Shown here: piece after piece, positions 52,001-60,932 of the stretch
Numbering within the stretch: position 1 is the first letter of the stretch
Layout: each line of letters begins with the position of its first letter
Assembly (NCBI GenBank): GCA_938038445.1
Contig: CALHRZ010000001.1
Location: 62,001-126,000 of the forward strand
Direction of reading: 5' to 3'
Length of the DNA stretch: 64,000 nt
DNA from: an uncultured bacterium
GTDB taxonomy: Bacteria > Verrucomicrobiota > Kiritimatiellia > CAIKKV01
Program-made: the position numbers and the translations under genes
The notes under the pieces: generated by a model
Database searches by the model: none
What the model saw: the letters and a program-made list of their open reading frames with translations, nothing else
Told to the model about the DNA's origin: nothing

Positions 52001-52413
52001 CTCCCCTGACCGGCCTATCGCTCGAAGCACTCGCGTGCAACGATACCTTGGTCGATGACCTCTCCCCCCTCAAGGGGATGAGATTGGCCGAAGTGGAGGC
52101 CGCCCGCACTCCCCTGACTTCAATCACCGTCCTGGCCGGTATGCCGCTCCAGCGCGTCCTTCTTTCCCAAACCCGTGTCTCCGACCTAGAACCGCTGCGC
52201 AATTCTCCTATCCGCGAATTGCACGTCCAAGGATTTCCCCCACAGGCGCTCTTCCCCCTGCGGGGTCTCCCCGTGGAAATCTTGTACGCCGACCCTCCCC
52301 GTGGGTTTTTTGCAGGTTTCGAAATCTGGCGCCTCTTTCCAAATCTGAAGGAGTTCAATGGACAACCCTTGCCCCGGCAAGCGCCCAACCTCGAACGGCG
52401 TTTGGACCGTTGA
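49024..52413 (+). CDS. Transmembrane Ser/Thr kinase with C-terminal leucine-rich repeats
   Basis: 1129 residues from the first ATG; starts at 49060, 49063 or 49087 (MQTPSFPGFELIAQLGQGGM) are equally possible. The kinase domain (about 28-300) has GQGGMATVW, the VAIK lysine, HCDIKPDN catalytic loop with Cys in place of the usual Arg, a DLG instead of DFG (VADLGLATTLG), APE-like SPEQ and the DIYSMG motif. A membrane span lies at about 340-363, a Glu/Arg-rich coiled coil at about 390-560, and an irregular LRR block from about 790 to 1100 (LERLDLSGSAISDLAPLRAL, LQHLNLANSKISDLSAMRRL). The LRRs would face the periplasm as a sensor. The 3' end overlaps the ligase gene by 56 bp. Confidence 0.88.
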   Translation: MSRALTLHRYSEMMSSIKPFSMQTPSFPGFELIAQLGQGGMATVWKARQLSLDRLVAIKILSPSLSQDPADVERFQAECKSAAHLKHPGIVQVYDAFVHNGHYCLVMEYVAGESVGQRIRRKKRLTEDECLFILDHVARALDYAWKTARLIHCDIKPDNILIDTDGSVKVADLGLATTLGAMSRMACTDEVLGTPHFMSPEQIRGGQPLDCRSDIYSMGATLYQMATGRLLFEGLPDDQVLEKQLNGLVPDVLDVTSGISLRFSWMVEKMLAKDPAHRHPNWEAVVADTERLMQKLAPQPPFPPVGSSTMARSRRRQKLPARPSSTASNGYPPAKTHGGDAIIRIVVLLLIAAALMAIGFLAYRELTEPSQPLAPPRPDSATKAQPPPPAPSPVTEENRQIKEKQAGEMFEFALRWARENPDRFDEAIVRFQKVAEETKGTPYSLMAMEEINRLRQERNAQIQRILAALRLEAEELAGQGLLSEAAQIFENYTNRLATETRQARHAEAARYREMAARERARLERELRQARQILDLAFQEAAHALVRNRPAQALERLLDAERAPESAPLRKRLQEPCSWIRTAAFPDLRIAESFAAQAGQEVTLQLVSGPRTVTIQEVREGVLLALQKITTLDGAASASVQIRIPLSELAPAERLQRMGPETDPAAALFRGALAAESRDWPRARTLFQNVPNELGAALLSALNRLQESSEGAPPPAVQDSSSQTPKPFAPRDFVPAERFKILVLEANPALSQEDVQIESDAEGRVLKAKIASPALKNLDPLTRVSNTLTELLIPQCQASQWTPIASLTLLERLDLSGSAISDLAPLRALSRLSLLNLNNTRVRDLSPLRTLPLRELELAETKAFAFDPLRSLRLNRLNLSNTSFNDLSLLREMPLQDLDLSGCKVFDFTPLRRFQLLSLSVADTGFRDPACLTEMSLQHLNLANSKISDLSAMRRLPLLSLDISRTTIRDLTPLREVSTLRRLRFDQCRIKDLSPLTGLSLEALACNDTLVDDLSPLKGMRLAEVEAARTPLTSITVLAGMPLQRVLLSQTRVSDLEPLRNSPIRELHVQGFPPQALFPLRGLPVEILYADPPRGFFAGFEIWRLFPNLKEFNGQPLPRQAPNLERRLDR

Positions 52414-53623
52414 CCGATCCCTTCGCACCGCACTGGGGTTCGGCGTCGCCCTTCTGGTTTGGGTGTTCCCATCGAAAATTCCCACCCTTCTGCTCCTGAT
52501 CGGGGCCTCTCTTGCCGCGATGCCTTTCTGGCGCCGCGCCCTCTCCCTCTGGCTCCAACCGGCGGGTCTTGCGGCGATCGCCGTTGCCCTGTATGCTGTC
52601 CTTTCTCTTCTCTGGAACCCCCACCCCGCACTCTCCGCACGGGAACTGCTCAAAGATCTCCCCCTCGCCCTCGGCCTCTTCGCCCTTTCGGTGTGGGTCT
52701 CTAACCCCCAAAAAATCGAAAGGGCTCTTTTGACTTCGGCGGCCCTCCTCGCCCTCCTTTTCGCCGCCGATGCCATCCGGCTCAAGCTCGCTTTGGGAAC
52801 AAGCGATCTGCTCACGCAAGCTCGCTATTACAAGCCCTATTGGCTCACGCACCCCAATACCGCTGGAATGCTGGCCGTTCTCACCTTTTGGACAGGCCTC
52901 TATGCCGCCTTCGCCCGGCGGCCCTCCTCCCGCCTCTGGACGGCCGGCGGACTCGCCATCGCCGTTCCTCCCCTCGTCCATCTCTACCTGATGGGATCCC
53001 GCGGCCCCCAAGCAGCGCTGGCCCTTTCGGCCGTGGTCGCCCTAATTCTGGCCCCATCCACTTTTCGCGGCCGTTTGGCCGGAACAGCCGCCGCAATTCT
53101 TCTCGTCGTGTTCGCAGCCATTCTGGGACCCCGCCTCAATCAACGATTTGCCCTTCGCGACAACCTGGCCGGCCGGACCATCGTGTGGCGGCAAACATGG
53201 CTCCTCACGCGCGAACGTCCATGGCTTGGATACGGATACGGAAAAAAACTGTTCGAAAAGGTCTATTACGAAGATGCGGCACCCCCCCCTCCCGCTCCCC
53301 ACCGTTTCCCCCATCCTCACCAGTACTTCCTTTTCGCACTCTTTCAAGGAGGACGAATCGGTCTTGCCCTTCGCCTCACCCTCTGGCTCTTGCTAGGGTG
53401 GAGCCTCCTCCGTGCGTGTCAGCCCGACACGCCAGATCGTTACCTGAGGATCCTGATCACCCTCCAACTGCTCACCCTTCACCTCTACGGAATGGCCGAT
53501 TTCCCAGATAGCCAGGCCGGAATGGCCCTCCTCGCCCTGATCGTGCCCGCCCTCATGCTCGCCCGCCTTCCCACTGTATCTCAAGCCGAGCAACCCAACC
53601 GGGTCACCTGCACGTCCGCGTGA
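52358..53623 (+). CDS. O-antigen ligase / Wzy-like membrane protein
   Basis: 421 residues with about eleven membrane segments. The ligase superfamily landmarks lie in the second half: HPNTAGMLAVLTFW, MGSRGPQAALALSAV, the large periplasmic loop NLAGRTIVWRQTWLLTRERP WLGYGYG, and HPHQYFLFALFQGGRIGLAL. Such proteins attach or polymerise undecaprenyl-linked glycan at the periplasmic face. The start overlaps the kinase gene, so expression is likely linked; a GT2 gene is convergent and overlaps its 3' end by 43 bp. Confidence 0.85.
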   Translation: MDNPCPGKRPTSNGVWTVDRSLRTALGFGVALLVWVFPSKIPTLLLLIGASLAAMPFWRRALSLWLQPAGLAAIAVALYAVLSLLWNPHPALSARELLKDLPLALGLFALSVWVSNPQKIERALLTSAALLALLFAADAIRLKLALGTSDLLTQARYYKPYWLTHPNTAGMLAVLTFWTGLYAAFARRPSSRLWTAGGLAIAVPPLVHLYLMGSRGPQAALALSAVVALILAPSTFRGRLAGTAAAILLVVFAAILGPRLNQRFALRDNLAGRTIVWRQTWLLTRERPWLGYGYGKKLFEKVYYEDAAPPPPAPHRFPHPHQYFLFALFQGGRIGLALRLTLWLLLGWSLLRACQPDTPDRYLRILITLQLLTLHLYGMADFPDSQAGMALLALIVPALMLARLPTVSQAEQPNRVTCTSA

Positions 53624-54444
53624 GGATGATCCGCTAAGCCCCGTTCACAAACGACCGGCGAACGCCCCCTCTGATAACGCGCAACATTGGCTCCCAATTT
53701 CCATTCCGGAGGATGCCGGAGAGGATGAGGAAAATGAAAAACACGCGCCGACCCTATTCGAATACGCGGAGAAGCGCCGCGCGCGTAAAGCCGACGCCCG
53801 AGATCATCATCCTCCTGCCCCCACCCCACGTAGGTTTCATCAAAACCGTTGACCGCAAAAAAGAGTGAACGGAATAAAACAAAATTGCAGGATCGTAGCC
53901 GGGGCTTGGCCTTTAAACCCAGCCCCATCTTTCGCAAGATCGCATAAAAAATTGCTTTCCGATGCAATCGCAAAAGACGCCGCTGATGGTCCGGCGTAAA
54001 CCGGCGCTCCAAATCGCCGGCGCCTACCCCCCCGTCGTCCAGACCCTCCACTTCCCGTTCGGACAAAACAATCATCTCCCCAAGGCTCACGTGCCAAGAA
54101 CCAAGTCCCATCACATGCGCCCCCAGCCATTCCGCATCCGGAACCGTGTCCTGATCGAGAAAAGCCAGCACCGTTCCCCGAGCCAGGAATGCCCCGTTGT
54201 TCCGACTCCTCGCTGCGCGAAATCCCGCATGAGGCTGCCATACATGAATCGTCGGAAACGGTAAATGCGGCGCCAATTGTTCCAACATCCGGAGAACAGA
54301 CTCGTCCGACCCGTCATCGGCCACAATCCACTCCAAAGGCCGTATAGATTGGCGAATAAGGGCAAAACCTACCATCCGAAGGGTGGCCGGCGAGTTGTGC
54401 GCCGTTGTAATGACGCTAACGGTCGGAGTCGAAGAATATTCCAC
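53581..54444 (-). CDS. Glycosyltransferase family 2
   Basis: The start is taken as the GTG at 54444 (VEYSSTPTVSVITTAHNSPA) with a G-rich AGGGGGG seven bases upstream; the open frame continues to 54513 but only by reading through tRNA-Ala. GT-A core: VSVITTAHNSPATLRMV, EWIVADDGSDES, NNGAFLARGTVLAFLDQDTVPD (DxD) and the acceptor-side GWGQEDDDLGRRL (ED.D). The C-terminal FHFPHPLRHPPEWKLGANVAR is common in chondroitin-polymerase-like GT2 proteins. Cytoplasmic; likely part of surface polysaccharide synthesis with the adjacent ligase. Confidence 0.87.
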   Translation of the reverse strand: MEYSSTPTVSVITTAHNSPATLRMVGFALIRQSIRPLEWIVADDGSDESVLRMLEQLAPHLPFPTIHVWQPHAGFRAARSRNNGAFLARGTVLAFLDQDTVPDAEWLGAHVMGLGSWHVSLGEMIVLSEREVEGLDDGGVGAGDLERRFTPDHQRRLLRLHRKAIFYAILRKMGLGLKAKPRLRSCNFVLFRSLFFAVNGFDETYVGWGQEDDDLGRRLYARGASPRIRIGSARVFHFPHPLRHPPEWKLGANVARYQRGRSPVVCERGLADHPHADVQVTRLGCSA

Positions 54445-54468
54445 AAAGCGCCCCCCTGCCGACCGGGT

Positions 54469-54544
<76 letters not shown>

Positions 54545-54575
54545 AAACTCGGAAAGGCAGCCAAATCAAGCCAGT

Positions 54576-54604
54576 ATGATAAAAAATACATCAGCCTACG
54601 TCAA
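54576..54604 (-). promoter_or_regulatory. Promoter of tRNA-Ala
   Basis: Minus-strand TTGACG (54599-54604), 17-bp spacer, TATCAT (54576-54581), 31 bases before the mature 5' end. Confidence 0.6.
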
Positions 54605-54624
54605 ACTTTTTTCGGAAGTTCCGC

Positions 54625-55698
54625 CTACCGCTTCACGCGGGCGTTCCCTTCCCAAATGCTCCAAACCTCCTCCTCGTCAGCCGGTTGCGCATAATCCGTT
54701 AACATCGTCACGGCCAATGCGCCCGCCGCCCAGCCAAATTGGATCCATTTCTCCGCCGGCCACCCTTTCAAAATCCCATGGAGCAGCCCACCGACAAATC
54801 CGTCGCCTCCCCCAATCCGGTCCAATACCCGAATCTCCCGCGGCTCGACCGCGTGCCACCGACCTTCCGCTCGCATGAGCGCACCCCAGAGATGAGTATC
54901 CACGCTCAACACTTCCCGCAGGGTCGTGGCAAACACCCAGACGTTCGAAAACCGACGGCTCGCCTCCTCAATCATGCCCTTGAAACTCTCCAATTGGCCG
55001 GCTAAACCTTTCCCTCCCGCCTCCGGTCCCTTCAGCCCCAGACATAGCTGAAAATCTTCTTCGTTCCCCACCAGAATATCCGAAGCCTCCGCAATCTCTT
55101 CAAACGCTTTCCGAAGCTCTTTCTCGCGCCCTTTCCAAAACGACGCACGATAATTCAGATCAAACGAAACCGCTGTCCCATGCCTCTTCGCAGCCCGCAC
55201 CACCTCTAAACAGAAGGCGCTTGTTTCGGAAGAAAGAGCCCCAATCAGCCCCGAAAGATGGACAATACGAACCCCCTCCCGGCCAAAAATGCGCTCAAGA
55301 TCGAAATCTTTTGCGGTCAATGTCCGACCCACCTCCCCGGCCCGATCGTTGTGCACGCGCGGCCCACGCATCCCAAAACCCATGTCGGCAAGATTGAATT
55401 GATGCCGATAACCCCACGGACCCCCCTGGGGAACCTCCGGCCCCTCAACCGCCATATGGCGGCCGGCCAGATCGTCCTTGATAAAGCGAGCAATTGGACT
55501 TCCCTTAACAAATGCCGTCAACACTTTGACTTTCATGCCCAAATAGGCGGGCACACTGGCCACATTGGATTCCGCGCTTGTGGCTTGCATAAAGAATGTA
55601 TTGCTGCTGTGAAACGGTTGACCATGCAACGGGGTCAACCGAACCCCCATACTCGTCGGAACCAGTAGATCAAAGGCGCATCCTGTTCTCAATTTCAT
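54625..55698 (-). CDS. PfkB-family sugar kinase (2-keto-3-deoxygluconate kinase type)
   Basis: GAGGAG sits seven bases upstream of the ATG. 357 residues with the ribokinase fold: the N-terminal AESNVASVPAYLGMKVKVLT substrate region, VHLSGLIGALS, VSFDLNYRASFWKGREKELR, ASDILVGNEEDFQLCLGL, and the C-terminal PfkB signature DRIGGGDGFVGGLLHGIL with the catalytic Asp. The FDLNYR.S.W. motif favours KDG kinase over fructokinase. Such an enzyme would link uronate breakdown to central metabolism, consistent with the alpha-glucuronidase-like gene elsewhere in the window. No aldolase gene is adjacent. Confidence 0.82.
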   Translation of the reverse strand: MKLRTGCAFDLLVPTSMGVRLTPLHGQPFHSSNTFFMQATSAESNVASVPAYLGMKVKVLTAFVKGSPIARFIKDDLAGRHMAVEGPEVPQGGPWGYRHQFNLADMGFGMRGPRVHNDRAGEVGRTLTAKDFDLERIFGREGVRIVHLSGLIGALSSETSAFCLEVVRAAKRHGTAVSFDLNYRASFWKGREKELRKAFEEIAEASDILVGNEEDFQLCLGLKGPEAGGKGLAGQLESFKGMIEEASRRFSNVWVFATTLREVLSVDTHLWGALMRAEGRWHAVEPREIRVLDRIGGGDGFVGGLLHGILKGWPAEKWIQFGWAAGALAVTMLTDYAQPADEEEVWSIWEGNARVKR

Positions 55699-55838
55699 AG
55701 CCGTCTCCTCTGTCGTAAAGGTATTATATAACGCACAGGACCGTCAAAGGCCAACAGGAAAGGCGCTTCCTGTCCATTTCCATTCCTCTCGCCATCCGAC
55801 GACCCGCCGTCTCCGAGGCCAACCCCGTTGACCCTCTT

Positions 55839-58800
55839 TTACCCACCTCGAAATGGCAACTCCTCCTCACGGGTGGGAAGAGGCACCGTTCCGCGAATAT
55901 GTTCCCATACTTTCCGCTCGATCGCATCCCGCCGTTCCCCTCGCTTCGCGCGCCAAACGGCCGCCGCTATCCCCAACGGCGTTTCCGCTATTTCGGGCAA
56001 TGCCAACACCCAATCTCCTGCCTTGGCACCCTCCACACGCGCTGTAAACCATTCCTTAATCACACCCCCATCCCCAGAAGCTGCCACCCTTCCCAACCAT
56101 TCAATCTCCTCCTCCACGGCCGGCCGTACCCGCTCCACCGCACTCCGATACGCCGCCACGGGATCCCGTCGAACCCGCCCTGTCCCTATGGCCACGACCT
56201 CGTCCGGCCTCCGTTCCAGAATGTTTCGCACATAAAGTCGCCAACAATTCTCCGCCATCCGCACCGCCAATGCGACTTCAACCGGCCCCAAAATTCCCCC
56301 CGCCTGTGCCCTCTCCGCAAGAAATGCCAACACACGTCGGCCCTCCTCTTCCCCCCCAACAGCACCCCACGCATAGGCACGCCAAATCCCCACCATGGGC
56401 CCGCCCGGATTTCCCAATTCCTGCGGCACATTCCGACCATCCCATTCCAACAACGCCGCCTCTTCCTCCAACTGCCTTTGCAGTTCCGGTAAATCGGTCG
56501 CCGTACGCGCCAACGCCCGCATCGCAGCCGCCGCCCCCACCAAAAACCCCTGATCAACGGCCATTCGCCAAACCTCCAAACGATCATACAGAAGCCGATC
56601 GGCAGGATCCAGCGCCTGCCGCTCATCACCCGTCAGAACCGGAAGGTGAATCGCGCCCGGCCTTGCGGCCGAACGATCAAACCGGGCAGGCAACAGTGAC
56701 CGAAGAGGATCGGTAGGCCGGAAAAGCCAACCCGCCCAATCCTCGACGACTCGCTCGGCCCCCTCTATCTCCCGCCGCCACTGGCCAACATCCGGCTTCA
56801 AAACCTCCACTGCGCTCCCTTCGGCCTCTTTGGACAAATAGACCGCCAAGGCCCCCATCGACTCGTTCTTCTCCTCCGGTTCCTCCCCAAGACGAACCGA
56901 TGTGTTTATACCTTCCTCAACAGGACGGCCACTAGCCTCCGGGGCCTTTGGATGAATCACCACCCGATCCGCGGTCGAAAGAGTTCTTCCGGAATCTGTC
57001 CCATCGGTTAATCCCTGTTCCGTCCCCAAAAAGGCCGCGTCAGTCGAAATGGCCGCCTCCTCAGGCCGATCATCCCCCCCAGGCGCTTCACTCTCCGTGC
57101 GATCCGGCTCAGAGAAAGCGGAAACCGGCGGTTCCATCTTCCGAGGCGCATTCGCGAGCCGCCACCCCCACATCGCCACTCCCGCAATCCCAACAAGTAA
57201 AAATAAAAGTGACCCTGCCCTCCACGCCCTCCACCGGCGAGGTCTCGGCTCCAAACCCGGAACGGATGACCTCATTTCAAGGGGATCCCGCGTCGGCATA
57301 GGTTCGTGCGCTTCCACCGCCTTCTCAGGTCCTCCCCCTTGCTCCAACGCCAGAGACTCCAGCTCTTTGCGCATGGCCCGCGCCCCATCCCCATTCCAAC
57401 GGGACTCCTCTCCACCCCCATACCGCCGTTTGGGATCAAAACGCATGGCCCTTCCAATGATCAGCGCCAATTCAGGCCGCTCTTCGAACACCAAATGATC
57501 AAATCCCGTAAACGCTGCGCAGAACTCCCCCTCTCCACCCGAACGGAGGACCAACGCCTTGACAGCCGCCGTTTCCTCGTCGGGCAGCCGAACCATCGCC
57601 GGACGGCCCGTCAACGCTTCGTACAAAACATACCCCAAAGCAAAAAGATCCGATTGCGGAGAACCGCGTTGAAGCGGCTGCGTCACCATTTCAGGCGCCA
57701 TGTAATCCCAAGTGCCCGGCGGCAATCCCGCCATCGAAAGCGTCCCATCCCTCTCGCATGCAATCCCCAAGTCCAAAAGCCGGGCTTCCTCAGGCCGACC
57801 CGCCGGTGCATAAAGATTGGAGGGCTTGATGTCCCGATGGGCCAGTCCGGCATCATGAAGCGCCGCCAAACCATCAAGATAACGAACAAACAGCGTTCGA
57901 ACCTCTTCGAACGACAACCCCACTGGTTCTGCCGCCAACCGGTCCCGCAACGTTTCGCCCGGCAAATATTCCATCACCAGACAAGACCGACCCTCCGGTT
58001 CCGGTTCAACCCACCACTCGTACAACTGCGGGAACGCTGAATGATGAAACGACTGAAGCCGCTCCATCAAACCTGCCTCTTTTTGAAATCGCCAATTATG
58101 CCGCCCGGAATGAAGACGTTTGAGCGCCCCCTCCCGCCCTGTCTTCACTCCCCTGACCCGATAAACGATGCTAAATCCCCCCTCCGCGAGAAACCCGTTT
58201 GCCTGCCACTCCTCCGTCGCCGTTTTCCACACCCGAGGCTGCAACGACCCAAACGCGCTCCGAACCTGTGCGAAACTCTGGTACCGCTTCCCCCGATCCG
58301 CCGCGAGACACTCCTTCAAAAACAATCCAATCCCTTCCAGCCCATACGCAAACCCCTCTGCCCACCGAGGCTCGGGAAGCATTTCACCCGCCCACCGACG
58401 AAAAAACCCGATTTCCGGATGTTCGCCCAGCGGCTCAAACGGCTTCGCACCCGTCAGGACCTCACAAGCCAGAATACCAAAACTGAAGATGTCGGAGACG
58501 AGGTCGCCCGCAAAACCATCCACCCGCGCAAACTCGGGCGCCATGTACTCCAGGGTCCCCCCCCATCCCTCCGCTGCACAAACCGTCAGCCCTCCGGCCC
58601 CCCCCGCACGACGGGCGAGTCCAAAATCAATCCACTTGACCGTTCCATCGGTACACAAGAAAAGGTTGGACGGTTTTAGATCACGATGAGCGATCCCCTT
58701 CGCCTCCGCATGAACCAGTCCATCCAATGCGGCATCGAGCAAGCGAAGCGCTTCCCCCCAAGGCAGCCCTCGCCGTTCCCGCTTCAGCCGGGCCGCTAAA

Positions 58801-59099
58801 TCCTCCCCCTCCAGCCGCTCACAAACCAGGCAGACTCCTTCATCCCACCCCTCCGAAGACCATTCAACCGCCCCGTAACATCGAACAATATTCGGATGAG
58901 AAAGGGCCGTCAGAGCCCGAATTTCACGCTCGAGATAAGCCCGCTTCCGAATCCGCTTGAGCGCCACCACCTGCCCAGCCCGAATTCCCTCCGGACGATC
59001 CCGCCGGCAGAGAGCTTCATAGACCGCGCCGGCGGACCCCTCCCCCAGTTTCCTCCGAATTTGAAAATCCCATGCCCCTGCCCGGTCCACTGACCCCAT
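55839..59099 (-). CDS. Transmembrane protein with two tandem Ser/Thr kinase domains
   Basis: 1086 residues. Kinase 1 (about 10-285): GEGSAGAVYEA glycine loop, VALKRI lysine, HRDLKPSN catalytic loop, IDFGLAR and YMAPEF. Kinase 2 (about 300-560): FLAEGGFSIVYRV, GALKRL, HRDIKPSN, LLDLGIACE (DLG) and DYMAPEM. Both have lysine, catalytic Asp and metal-binding Asp, so both look active. A basic linker precedes a single membrane span at about 625-645, then a 440-residue extracytoplasmic domain with Pro/Glu-rich linker and helical repeats (RLEVWRMAVDQGFLVGAAAA, VEVALAVRMAENCWRLYVRN) of unknown fold. Starts 3 bp after the PP2C gene, so kinase and phosphatase form a pair. Confidence 0.88.
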   Translation of the reverse strand: MGSVDRAGAWDFQIRRKLGEGSAGAVYEALCRRDRPEGIRAGQVVALKRIRKRAYLEREIRALTALSHPNIVRCYGAVEWSSEGWDEGVCLVCERLEGEDLAARLKRERRGLPWGEALRLLDAALDGLVHAEAKGIAHRDLKPSNLFLCTDGTVKWIDFGLARRAGGAGGLTVCAAEGWGGTLEYMAPEFARVDGFAGDLVSDIFSFGILACEVLTGAKPFEPLGEHPEIGFFRRWAGEMLPEPRWAEGFAYGLEGIGLFLKECLAADRGKRYQSFAQVRSAFGSLQPRVWKTATEEWQANGFLAEGGFSIVYRVRGVKTGREGALKRLHSGRHNWRFQKEAGLMERLQSFHHSAFPQLYEWWVEPEPEGRSCLVMEYLPGETLRDRLAAEPVGLSFEEVRTLFVRYLDGLAALHDAGLAHRDIKPSNLYAPAGRPEEARLLDLGIACERDGTLSMAGLPPGTWDYMAPEMVTQPLQRGSPQSDLFALGYVLYEALTGRPAMVRLPDEETAAVKALVLRSGGEGEFCAAFTGFDHLVFEERPELALIIGRAMRFDPKRRYGGGEESRWNGDGARAMRKELESLALEQGGGPEKAVEAHEPMPTRDPLEMRSSVPGLEPRPRRWRAWRAGSLLFLLVGIAGVAMWGWRLANAPRKMEPPVSAFSEPDRTESEAPGGDDRPEEAAISTDAAFLGTEQGLTDGTDSGRTLSTADRVVIHPKAPEASGRPVEEGINTSVRLGEEPEEKNESMGALAVYLSKEAEGSAVEVLKPDVGQWRREIEGAERVVEDWAGWLFRPTDPLRSLLPARFDRSAARPGAIHLPVLTGDERQALDPADRLLYDRLEVWRMAVDQGFLVGAAAAMRALARTATDLPELQRQLEEEAALLEWDGRNVPQELGNPGGPMVGIWRAYAWGAVGGEEEGRRVLAFLAERAQAGGILGPVEVALAVRMAENCWRLYVRNILERRPDEVVAIGTGRVRRDPVAAYRSAVERVRPAVEEEIEWLGRVAASGDGGVIKEWFTARVEGAKAGDWVLALPEIAETPLGIAAAVWRAKRGERRDAIERKVWEHIRGTVPLPTREEELPFRGG

Positions 59100-59102
59100 A
59101 CC

Positions 59103-60908
59103 CTATTCCCTGACCCTTACGCCCAGCCCCAGTCCCGTTCCCTCGACCGCTTCTCCGGGCAGCATTGTTCCCAACTGCTCCAAAAAAAAGCGAATGCGCT
59201 CCAAAGGCGCCAACCCCCGCCATGCCCCCACCGAAATTCCTCTCGTCGCATACTCGCCCCAGATCGCGTTCGCCTCACCCGTCATCCTGTCGAGCATCGA
59301 ACGCTTCTCCGGCCCCAATTTCGTAAGCCAGTATTCATAACGGCGCCAAACTTGGTCCATCCAAGGCCAAAATTGATCCCAGACCTCCAGACCCCCCGAA
59401 CGCCCGGACTGCAACTTCTCCCGCCAAGCCAATCCATCCCAGCGGGTCAAAAAAGGCCATTCCTCGGAACAACTCGAAAGCCCCTCCCGCACCCCTTCCA
59501 GTTCCCTCGCCCAATTCTCCCATGCCCGCGTGTATCGGTCCCACGTCTGAAGATCCCCTTCCCCCCTTCCGTCCCAAATCCAGTGATAAAGAAAACGAAC
59601 GCGCTCCGGCCGCAACGTCTCGCATTCCTCCGTCTGCCTCGCCAAGGCCGCACGAGCCCGCTCCAACCACCGCCGCTGCGCCTCGCGAAGATATTCGATC
59701 CATCCTTCGCCTCTCTGCTCCGGCCGACCCACCAGCATCAGCGAGGGGACCCGCAACGGTTCTCCGCTCCACCGTTCCAGCCATAAATAGGCGCTCCGAA
59801 TCATCGTATAACGCCGCTTGACCGCCTCCCCATCCGATTCCACCACCAACCGCTCCTCCTGCCAGAACCGATGATTTTGCGCTTCCCCCTCCTCCGGGAT
59901 CCCAAGACCCCCCACCCCTTCTTCCGGCCCAACGGACGTTCGTGCGGTTCCCTCCTCCCGCTCTAAACCCGATTCCACCCGATCCGCCTGACCGCCAGAT
60001 GCCACAGGAAAGGAAACGATAACTCCGCTCGAAACGGCCATCTTGTTTTTCCTTGCGAAATGCACCCCTATCACCCCCACCACAACGGCCGGAAGAAGAA
60101 ACCACAAGAACCCCCTTCTCCTCCAATACGACGGCCCGCGGGAAGGGGGCTCCACCGCTGACAATGAAGGCGGGGAACCGTACCGGACCACAATGAAGGT
60201 AATGTTGTCTTCTCCTCCTTCGTTCAGCGCTTCCTCCAGTAGGCGCCCCGCCAAAACCTCCGGGTCGAGCGGTTCGCGAAGAATGCGAACCAGACGGTCG
60301 CGAGGAAGACTGTTGTACAACCCATCGGTACACAAAAGGAAAAGGTCCTGATCGCGGACCGATACGGGAGTCAGATCCACCTCGACCGTCCGGCGTATTC
60401 CCACCGCCCGCGTAATCACCCCCTGATAGATCGAGGGAATGGCCTGATCAGGAAGAAGCCCCGCTATGGAGGCGGCGGAATGATCCCGTGTCAACTGTTC
60501 CAAAATCCCATCCCGAAGCCGATAAACCCGGCTATCGCCGGCATGGACAGCCGCGGCCTCCCCCGAAATGCTCGGATCAAAAAGAAGCATCGCAACCGTG
60601 GCGCCCATGCCCGGATATCCTTCCCGCGCCGCATACTGGCGAATCCACGCACTGGCCCCATTCAGCGCCTCCCGGCAACGCTGAATCCGCCCCTGAAGCT
60701 CCAGGGGCGGAGAACTCAACGCCGCTTTAAGGAAATCCACCGCCGCACGGCTCGCCACATCGCCCCCGTTCAGCCCTCCAATCCCGTCGGCCACGGCAAA
60801 CAGCCCGGCCTCCGGTTCGCACAGGAAGGCATCCTCATTGCGAGGTCGAACACGCCCTCGATCCGTCCGAGCCGCCGCACGCAAAAGGCTCAAAGGGGCA
60901 TCGGCCAT
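59103..60908 (-). CDS. Membrane PP2C-type Ser/Thr phosphatase
   Basis: 601 residues. PP2C motifs occupy residues about 10-245: DRGRVRPRNEDAF, LFAVADGIGGLNGGDVAS (metal Asp), GMGATVAMLLF, AAVHAGDSRVYRLRDG, FLLCTDGLYNSL (metal Asp) and GGEDNITFIVVRY. A membrane span lies at about 267-284 (FLWFLLPAVVVGVIGVHFAR). The remaining 310 residues form a helical, Trp/Arg-rich extracytoplasmic domain (YLWLERWSGEPLRVPSLMLV, WARELEGVREGLSSCSEEWP) that I do not recognise. Its gene sits between the Pro-rich protein gene and the dual kinase gene. It presumably reverses phosphorylation by the kinase. Confidence 0.9.
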   Translation of the reverse strand: MADAPLSLLRAAARTDRGRVRPRNEDAFLCEPEAGLFAVADGIGGLNGGDVASRAAVDFLKAALSSPPLELQGRIQRCREALNGASAWIRQYAAREGYPGMGATVAMLLFDPSISGEAAAVHAGDSRVYRLRDGILEQLTRDHSAASIAGLLPDQAIPSIYQGVITRAVGIRRTVEVDLTPVSVRDQDLFLLCTDGLYNSLPRDRLVRILREPLDPEVLAGRLLEEALNEGGEDNITFIVVRYGSPPSLSAVEPPSRGPSYWRRRGFLWFLLPAVVVGVIGVHFARKNKMAVSSGVIVSFPVASGGQADRVESGLEREEGTARTSVGPEEGVGGLGIPEEGEAQNHRFWQEERLVVESDGEAVKRRYTMIRSAYLWLERWSGEPLRVPSLMLVGRPEQRGEGWIEYLREAQRRWLERARAALARQTEECETLRPERVRFLYHWIWDGRGEGDLQTWDRYTRAWENWARELEGVREGLSSCSEEWPFLTRWDGLAWREKLQSGRSGGLEVWDQFWPWMDQVWRRYEYWLTKLGPEKRSMLDRMTGEANAIWGEYATRGISVGAWRGLAPLERIRFFLEQLGTMLPGEAVEGTGLGLGVRVRE

Positions 60909-60932
60909 ATGCCCGCCAGCCTACCACACCCG

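Noticed and set aside
55723-55747. Possible promoter (TTGACG / TATAAT) for the PfkB gene
   Set aside because: The -10 is perfect but the spacer is only 13 bp, outside the usual 16-18 bp range.
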